Source: Bugula neritina (Eukaryota; Bryozoa; Gymnolaemata; Cheilostomatida; Bugulidae). Taken from it: a stretch of 64,000 nucleotides of DNA. A model generated the notes under the pieces. It did no database searches. It saw only the letters and a program-made list of their open reading frames with translations, and was not told the origin of the DNA. Below, piece after piece: positions 55,188 through 64,000 of the stretch. The position numbers and the translations under genes were made by a program. Location of the stretch: the NCBI GenBank assembly GCA_964035545.1, contig CAXIUT010000272.1, forward strand, positions 1 to 64,000, in the 5' to 3' direction. The stretch's first letter is position 1. Every line of letters begins with the position of its first letter.

Positions 55188-58100
55188 ATGTTGCAGTCCT
55201 CCATAATCATGATACTTTTTTTCTTCATGATTCAAGCTGTAATGCCCACCTGCTACTCCTATTGCGATACTAATCAATGTACAGGTTACTGCGATACTTG
55301 TTGCACTGATTGTCGTAGCTTCATGACATTAGATAATGGAAGATGCATTCCAAGTAATGCTGACTAGTAGGCATTTTAGAATGTGGGTTATAACTGGTCT
55401 CAAACTACATCGGGATTAGTCCAGAGTTTATAAAATTATGATAGAAGTATTATTTCTACTAATGCTATTGACTTCGGATGGACAACATCTGGCATTACTC
55501 TCGAACTTTAAGCAACTGGAATTAACCATCAAATTAGTATAAATATAATTTTACCTATCCACTATACACTAAGTATAAGAATGATGTTCGAATTAGGTAC
55601 TTCTCCAAATTGTGTGTAAAATTTTGTTAAACTCGATGTGGCTTCAATAGTATAAAGCAAAATGACAAAAGTTTAGGATAACTAAGGTCAATATTTACTT
55701 TTTTCCCATACAGAAATCAATTAAACACTAACAATTAAAAATTATAAAGATTTTAACAACGATTGCACAAATATAACACTCATGGATTTTACTATTTTGG
55801 TACAACGTTGTGGTTAGTATTGTGCTGTTTGTACTTCTTATACAAAGTGTACAACTTGTGGAACTACTGACAATGGCACTCAAACCTACAAACTCAACAA
55901 TGCATGTTCTATCACCTGTCCAACCAGCTACTATAATAATGGCTCTTATTTTTGTGACTTATGTGATTTAGCATGTGTTCGTTGCTAAGATTCCACATCA
56001 ACAAACTGTTCATAGTGCAATAACAACGGAGGCTACTTCTTCTAGTACAACTCAACCACTAGTTGTGTTAACTCATGTGAAAGCAATCAAGTTGCAACTG
56101 GATCACCAATGGCATGTCAGATATGCGATACTACATGTCTAACTTGTTCTGCTAATACCAGTTATTGCACTACTTGCTCAACTGATAATGGACAACAACT
56201 CTACTTAGATAGCAACAATGCATGCATTTATCCTTGCCTAGTCAATTACCTATCAGTATCTGGCTCTTATTATTGTGATCAATGTCATATAGCGTGTTTA
56301 ACCTGCACAACTAGCAACTCCTCAACTAGTTGTACCAGTTGTAATTAAGCTGATGGTTATAATTTCTAGGTTAACTCCACATCATCTTGTATTCAAGGAT
56401 GTCCAATTAGTCAGTCTGCCTCGGGATCACCATTAGTTTGTATAGTTTGTTCCCCTAACTGTCTCACCTGTAGTGTTGTTAGTAGTAACTGCACCAGTTG
56501 TGATCCCTCAACTAGTAATAATTTTCTCACTCCTTCAGCAACCTGTTCATCAACTTGTCCAACTTCCTACTATGGAAATAATTCTACCTCATTGTGCTAG
56601 TCTTGTGATGTCAAGTGTAGTAGTTGTACTGGACCAATGAATACTCAATGTAGTTAGTGTAGTACCATAACTGACCCAGTCACAAACTCAACTACCATTT
56701 ACTATCTTTAAAATGGAGGATCAACTTGTGCAAGTACTTGTCCTGATGGACAGTTCACCGATAGCAGTCAACCTAACTACTGTCAACTATGCGATAGCAA
56801 CTGTCTTACTTGCAATATTTCAAGTACTTCTTGCCTTACTTGTGCTAGTAATCTATTACTTTACAATAATACTTGTCTTTCATCTTGTCCTAACACTGCT
56901 TACACTTATAATGGAGTATGTTATGAGAGTTGTCCTGATGGATTAGTTGGAACTTCAGGAACAACACCAACTTGTTAAGTCTGTGCTTCTGGTAGTTCTT
57001 GTATTAGAGGCTTTCAAGTGAATACTCTAGTCATCAATGAAGGGAAAAACTATGAACTTAAAATATTACTGCCTCAAGGAATAAGCTAAAATTCATCAGC
57101 TACATAAATTATGAATGGAATAATAGTTTAATTGGTGACAGCTGATACTCGTTTACTTCTATCAACTGTTTCTCTAAATGTTTAGTCTCTAACTATCAGT
57201 AGTGATAGGACTTTTTTGACTATTTTGACTAACTACAATGAAGCTAATCTCTGGGCGACTAGTATCTCAGTTACTTTTCAAGCAGGTATTCTTCTGACAT
57301 CAGATGGTTTGACTTACAACCAACTCACTGGCACTTTTAGTCTAAGTAATCCTTCTTTTCTCGACTCTTACTATTATGTCTTTTACAATAACATCAATCT
57401 CTACATCGAAGGCATTGTCTTTACTTGTGCTAGCTTTGTCTTTTTGATTTTGGCTATTTTCCTTTTGAAAGATAATAAACTTATCGCTGAGTGTATGTCT
57501 TTTGTCATGATGGTTCAGATCTTTGGATTGTCTAGAGTCAGATAGTTTCCTATTGATTTTCAGTTCTTTAATGTAGTCAAAGGTTATAGTTTTTATGAGT
57601 TAGACTTCATTCCGAACTTATTCTAAACTATCCTCAAGAAAGTAAGTTATTCTGAAGTAGCGATTGACTCAGCAGTCTTTGTCTATGGAACTCAGAACTT
57701 ACTCTATAACTTTGGAAGTTTCATAGAAATATTTATTTTGGTCTAGGTAGTTCTTTGGACTTTCTTTTTGGTCTTTTACTATAAACAAAACAACCTGAGA
57801 AAAGAACAATGCAAGGCTCTACATAATCACTTGTTAGCTTACTCTTCTGTTATTATAGTTTTTGGATGTTTTCTTTGTTTATTAAGTACTCAAAACAACA
57901 CAACCACATCAACTAACTTGGCTTATACTTTTACTATTATGATTTCTATTATAATTTGTCTAGGTTATGGTCTTTACTATATCTTTATGGTAAAAGATAA
58001 TCTCAAACTTTAACTCTATCAGATTAACAACTTGTTCAGAGTTATTGGAATCCTTCTAATAGTTTACGGAAAAAATTATTACATTATCTTTTTCACCTTT

Positions 58101-58799
58101 GAAGAGTTCATTTTTATCTTTGGTGACATGTGGTTTTATCATTCTTAGAAAATAAATAAACATCTTTATCTTTTGGAAAGAATACTTTACATTTTTGTTA
58201 TTTACACTTCTCTTCTTGAGTTAGAGTACTTGACTCTTTTGATTTGTGCAGGAATTGGTTTTGGGATAATCGCTCTTATAAAACTCTATTATGTTATTAT
58301 AAGTATTGTGAAGTGGTGTTAAGTTGAAGATATAAAAGAAGAAATAAAAGATATTACAAAAAAAGTTGTAAAAAAACGGTTAATAGCAGAACTTAATATC
58401 AAAAAAGGCTAAGAGTAAAAAAGTGAACACAGTAGTCAACTTTAATTAAATAAAATTATAAATATTAACTCAAATGCTACATTATTATAACCATCTTTAG
58501 TATTTCAAGATAAATATTAAGAAAAATAAAAAGAAAATGATTAAGAAATAAATAATTTTGGTGATAAAGATTAAGATTTGCCTCAAGAAATAAATAGAGT
58601 CAAAAGAAAATAAATAACTTCAAGGATGTAGCCATTAATTATTTAACCTAAAGAAAATAATGAACATATTTAAGAAGTATTTTTATCAAAAGTAGAAATT
58701 ATTTAATCCAAATAAGAAAAGGAAGAAGCTAGCTTTGTTTAGGCAGAATTTTAAAGTGAAGAGAGTGAAGGTAGTCAAGGAATGGAAAGTCATTTCTGA
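55188..58799 (+). CDS. Cysteine-rich multipass membrane protein, copy B (1,203 aa)
   Basis: Unbroken 1,204-codon frame, very close to copy A at both ends: signal peptide, N-domain, CxxC repeats, the same seven or more hydrophobic segments, and the same acidic Q-rich tail ending GSQGMESHF. It is 1,322 bp shorter in the repeat region. At about 56446 the sequence passes from a repeat matching copy A near 50798 to one matching copy A near 52120. This is the expected product of unequal exchange between CxxC repeats. The membrane part is nearly identical to copy A, so the duplication is recent or kept uniform by conversion. Probably a surface receptor or antigen-like protein; ligand unknown. Confidence 0.87.
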
Positions 58800-59827
<1,028 letters not shown>

Positions 59828-61453
59828 TCATTCTTTTTATTCTTAAAGATAAGTTATTCTGCCTTGAGATTCACAGTTTCGGTAAAAATAGTCAAAATGG
59901 TCATCTCTTGGAATATAATATGTATTTATCAATTGGGTCATCTCTTCAATCATTTATTATTAATCTTAGTGCTGACGACTATAATATCCGTGAACATAGA
60001 ACAACGATCCTTATCTTTTTGAAAAAGGCCAAAAACACCCAACCATCTGAACTTTCATCAGTGATTCAAAAGGTTTATACATTTTAATTGATTTTTTTTG
60101 AAACTACTTAAAGTAGTCTTTCAAGTGATGTAAAATACCTTGCATATAATTTGTCATTTGTTGAGGTTTTCCTCCATATTATTCGATTGTATTACTGATA
60201 AAACTATATCCAATATTGTTATTATTTTGAAACTTATTTAAATTGTTTTGAGGTTTATTTTTTTGATTGAAGTAGGTTTCGATGATAAAGTAAAGTGTTT
60301 TCGATGCTAAAATTCCTCTTTAAAAAGCTTCACATCTATATGCTCCTTTATGTGAATAATTAGCAACTAATAGGTACCAACTTTTCCTTGATAAATCAAA
60401 AAATTATAATTGCAATTGTATTTTATGTGGCTGATCTATTTTTGTTGATATTTATACTATCTAGTTTCTTGAACTAACGATTCCTTTAGGATAGCTTTTA
60501 AGAGTGCCAGAGTAGTGTGTATTGGTGCGAATGACTGGCATATTAGTATGAAAATAATTAGTGTTATTGTCTCCAAAGATTTAGTATATTTTGTAATAAA
60601 GCTGAATACTTCTATCTTATCCTGATAGAATATAGTTTTAATTAAAGGTTAATTTGAGGTCAAAAAGTAATTATAAAGGAGAATCCTGCTTTAAGTCTGA
60701 TAAAAATAAAGCAATTACGTAAATAGGAAAAGATAATGCTGCAAACATTAATGGTGTTTTCATAATCAAAACTGAAAAGTAAAAATCTGATAAGTGATGT
60801 TTTGAACATACTTTTAAGACATTTTGAATTTTTTAAAGAGAAGTTAAAGTTTGTTTATTTTCTTCTCTAATAACTGCAACTGTTTATTTTATTTTTTATA
60901 TTTTTTAAGAAGACAACTTGCATGCCAAATCACTTATTACTTATAGTTAAACGCTTTCAGTTGAAATAAATATCAGCTCAGGCTCTTATTTATCTAAATC
61001 TAAAACGCCTATCATTGATCCTACCATAAAAACAATAATAAATAGAATTTCTGATTATGTTGTTCCATTTAAACTTTGAAACAGCATTTCCAGATCTTAC
61101 TAAGGCAGCCAAGGATCTATGATCATAATGCATCTGACTGTTAACTAATTTTTTTATAAAGGACAGATATAGGAATAGTTTTATGCCCATTTTTCTGTTG
61201 ATATATGCTCATAACCTGAATAAATCATTTGATAATCATTTAGTGAACCACATAGTTCACATTCCTGTGATTTTTTATTAATTTTTAATGAAGACATATC
61301 GAAAGGATATGCCTTACAATATTTGCATTTCGAATATTTTTATTTCCTAAAAGGGCATTTGTTAATACATTTTGAAATATCAAGGTAGTAAGTTAATTCC
61401 TGATATCTATGGACTTTCCAGAAGTCAGCTTTTAATTCTTAAAGAATGCTCAT
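59828..61453 (-). CDS. Divergent Sec23-like protein (541 aa)
   Basis: One frame of 542 codons, ATG 61453 to TGA 59828, without introns. N-terminal zinc ribbon: CPFRKQKYSKCKYCKAYPFD...CELCGSLND. It is followed by a stretch like the Sec23/Sec24 trunk start, LTVRCIMIIDPWLPQQDLEMLFQSL (compare family text with VvDtC...dLqalk.sl), then MVGSMIGVLDLD (family GLITFG..V...dL). Later segments (FAALSFPIYVIALFLSD; QLYYKIYQIFGDNN) follow. The order zinc finger then trunk fits the COPII coat proteins Sec23/24. It is short (family ~750 aa) and lacks clear beta-barrel and gelsolin parts. It may be a specialised paralogue; a different Zn-ribbon protein is possible. Confidence 0.55.
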
Positions 61454-61510
61454 TGAATTATTATTAGCCTATTAATAATATTAATAAAATATGATTAAGT
61501 TTAATTTAGA

Positions 61511-62755
61511 TCAACAAAAGGAGCCAAACCCAAATATGACTGACAAGTCTTCTCCAGATCTTTTATATTTCAACCATAAGCTATAAGGCAAATATAAAAT
61601 AGCTAATGTAATTAAAATGAAAAGCAACAGTTCAACAAAAGACATTCGATGAATTTTTCTAAGATAATTACTTACAATATAGGAAATAACTACACTCCCA
61701 GTCGCAGTAATCGAAAAGAAAAACAAGAACTGGCCAATACTCAAAACTCCTAAAAAAATAGCCTGAATCACATTGATACAAGAAGTTGCAAATACAGTAA
61801 AAATACAAGTTGAACTTGCCTGAACGGGTGATAGGTTGAGTTGCCGATATAATCTGGTCAAAAATATTCCTCCTCCATTTCCTAACCCACTCATCATCCC
61901 AGCATATATACTTTCTTTGATAAGCATGTTTTAGTTTTTTGTTATTACATCTTCTTTTTGTTCAAAGAGCTCTTCTCCAAGTGTGGATTATGGAGTAGTC
62001 CAGGTCTGAAGGAGACGAAGGTTGCTTCGATAGAAACCATAAGCCAAAAAGAACAAACCTATTTGAAAGATCCAATATAGAATAGAACAGTTCTTTACCC
62101 CTAAAATACTATTAAATCCTTCTGAACCTCTGAATAGTGATAGAGCTATATAGCATAGAATCAAAAGTAAGATTTGTTGAAATATTTTAATATTGAGGTC
62201 TTTATGGAAAGGGTTAATTCTTGTTTCTTTTACTAATCCACTAGCTCTATCAGCATTTTATGGCAGCAACATTTATTGGGTTTCTCTTCGATATCCATCA
62301 ATAAAGCGTTGATATATTTTAGGAAGCATAGTCAGAGACACAAGTATTATTATTGATACTGTCACAAAACTAGGAAATAGCTTATTTATCATCACTCCCA
62401 CTATCGAACCTATGAACATCACTGGAATAGTCAGAAAAGCATAATTATAGTAAACAACTGGTTCTCCATCTAGAGCTCTTGTCATCTGATTGATCAAATT
62501 ACCAAAAGATGAGCCACATATACAAGCAAACACCATTATAGTTGCTGACTTAGGAAAAATATCAAAGCAAAGAATTAGAACAACTACAGCAGGTCCTCCT
62601 CCTCCTAAACCTGCCAATGAACTAATACCACCTATGCACATTAATGCAATACAACCCATAAAATACGATAAGATAGATATGTCTTAGCTCTCGTAGCCTG
62701 GCTGTTCTGTAAAATTTAAGCTTAAGGAGGGTAATTATAAGTTGTTTTGAATCAT
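61511..62755 (-). CDS. TauE/SafE-family membrane transporter (414 aa)
   Basis: Unbroken 415-codon frame with about nine hydrophobic segments in two similar halves. Each half begins with a glycine-rich helix: GISSLAGLGGGGPAVVVLILC and AGMMSGLGNGGGIFLTRLYRQL. This inverted-repeat pattern with GGG motifs is the signature of the sulfite exporter TauE/SafE (DUF81) family, which moves sulfite, sulfonates or other small organic anions. The central loop (~60 residues, Arg/Lys rich) faces the cytosol by the positive-inside rule. Ciliates carry many such genes; the substrate cannot be told. ATG at 62755 is the first in frame. Confidence 0.88.
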
Positions 62756-63271
62756 TGTTGTGATTAGAATAATAATGATATTTATTTTTAATTATAATTT
62801 AAAATGATAAGTATGAGATAGATAGAAATAATAAAAATCAATTTGGGGGATAGTAAAAAAATATTGTTCTTAGATATAATGTCAAAAAAGAAGAATTAGT
62901 TCTTTGAATTTTTTATAAAAAAGACAACTAAAGTACTTGAAGATGCATCAAGAAATAAACTTTTTTGTTTTAATTTATCTTTTGAAATAAGATAAAAAAA
63001 AAAAGGATCAATAATGTTAAGAATTGATCATATTAATATCTAAGAAAAAGTGACCTCAAATATAAAGATGATTAAATTATAGATAGAAAAACAAGTTTTA
63101 GTTTAAAACAAGAATTCCTAATTTATCAACATTTTCTTATTCTAAAGTTATTACTTGTTCCTTCAATTGTTATTAAATTTGTCATAAATATCAATCTATG
63201 AACTATTTATAAATAAAAAGTTAGTCTATCTTTGATTATTATTGAATAGATTGATTAATAATAATTCTTTT
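62756..63271. other. Divergent spacer; one weak ORF
   Basis: AT-rich. A 118-residue frame at 62879-63235 (MSKKKNQFFEFFIKK...) is open, but it is Lys/Leu/Ile/Asn biased and unlike the proteins around it, so it is not called as a gene. Confidence 0.4.
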
Positions 63272-64000
63272 ATGAAAATGAAGAGAGAAAGTAATAGATT
63301 CAAAATAAGTATTCACAGATGTGACATTTGTTTGATAAACTTCAACAGGACTAAGAACAAGCCTTTGATTGTTTGCAACAATGACCATACTATATGTCGA
63401 TAATGTGTATAAAAAATAACACAAAAACATTTGAATTGTCCTTTCTGTAGAGAATCAATCTACAAAAATAAAGTTAAAACTAATCATACTATCTATGATA
63501 TTCTACCTAAAGATAAATATTAAAACTACCTCGTTGATTATAAAGATCAAGAGATTAAGGAAATGTAAGGATAGTAATATGTTATTGAATAAGGAATCAA
63601 CAGACAAGGGTCTAGCAATAACTTGAGATAGATGTTTGATGAATAAATCAACAACATAAGACAATAGTTTTATAATAATTTAAGACGACCAAGAAGTAAT
63701 CGTAACTCTTCAGTAGATTCGTCTTAAAGAAATAGAGAAAGAGAACTAAACCTAATAGTTCAATCAAATAACTAATTGAATTAAAGGATATTATATCCCA
63801 ATAATGACTATCATCGTCACTAATAATAGTAATAATATGAAAGAATGAAATATTTGAATAAAAAAATATAAAAGATATTGTTTCTTCTTGTTTTTCATCT
63901 ACCCTTCATTGTAATTAATCTTTTTAAAGAAGAAACAGACACTATTATTGAATGTCCAGGCTCAGGCCAAAGTATCAATATTTTCAAACTTAGTTCTTGA
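63272..64000 (+). CDS. RING-finger membrane protein, putative E3 ligase (242 aa)
   Basis: Single frame from ATG 63272 to TGA 63998-64000, the last bases of the window. RING at residues ~17-70: CDICLINF...VCNNDHTICRQCV...HLNCPFCRESI, all eight C3HC4 zinc ligands present. The middle is Gln/Asn-rich and disordered. A hydrophobic helix near the C-terminus (ILFLLVFHLPFIVINLF) suggests membrane anchoring, with a short end beyond it. Resembles the disrupted subtelomeric RING gene at 2987-4443 in the CPxCRES end of the finger. Confidence 0.82.

Noticed and set aside
62879-63235. 118-residue plus-strand frame
   Set aside because: AT-driven composition and no domain. A chance frame is likely when TGA is the only stop.

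Overview
The window is ciliate macronuclear DNA. Three lines of evidence agree. (1) There are CCCCAA/TTGGGG telomere tracts at 1-69, 40275-40328, 40529-40627 and 48765-48851. (2) Conserved proteins (citrate synthase, PACRG, pyruvate dehydrogenase E1 alpha, DNA-3-methyladenine glycosylase) are open only if TAA and TAG are read as glutamine and TGA is the sole stop. (3) Introns are tiny, almost all exactly 20 nt, GTA...AG. Read with the standard code most genes look shattered. The T2G4 repeat and this code suggest an oligohymenophorean-like ciliate; the species cannot be named from the window.

Layout. Bases 1-40328 form one complete ~40.3-kb chromosome, telomere to telomere. A 200-base N gap (40329-40528) joins it artificially to a complete ~8.1-kb chromosome, 40529-48851. 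That telomere tract then runs with no gap into non-telomeric sequence at 48852, the start of a third, partial molecule that continues past 64000.

Chromosome 1, left to right: a small C2-like protein; a cyclic-nucleotide-binding-like protein; a frame-disrupted RING gene and an EF-hand gene; a KGD4-like mitochondrial peptide; a TBC Rab-GAP; a coiled-coil protein; a small MORN protein; a low-complexity gene; a CAMK/SNF1-like kinase; pyruvate dehydrogenase E1 alpha; two more coiled-coil genes; a pair of four-pass membrane proteins; an AGC kinase; a MYB protein; two neighbouring proteins with N-myristoylation-type starts (one with MORN repeats); a 1,548-residue TMEM131-like membrane protein; a selenoprotein W gene with a SECIS element; a Hook-like adaptor; a peroxisomal-type citrate synthase; DNA-3-methyladenine glycosylase; an N/Q-rich protein; and PACRG ending about 120 bp from the telomere.

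Chromosome 2 holds three genes: a small protein, a coiled-coil protein, and a ~1,880-codon fusion of a DEAH-box helicase with an RBR ubiquitin ligase.

The third molecule carries two tandem paralogous cysteine-rich multipass membrane proteins, a long TATT microsatellite, a divergent Sec23-like gene, a TauE/SafE-type transporter and a RING membrane protein.

There is no operon-like logic. Genes are densely packed on both strands with short AT-rich spacers. Themes are cilia/cytoskeleton (PACRG, MORN, Hook, coiled coils), mitochondrial or peroxisomal carbon metabolism, signalling, and ubiquitin ligases. Several genes have one or more places where exactly one base seems to be missing inside a conserved motif. 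These are not introns and are discussed as assembly indels or real frame breaks.
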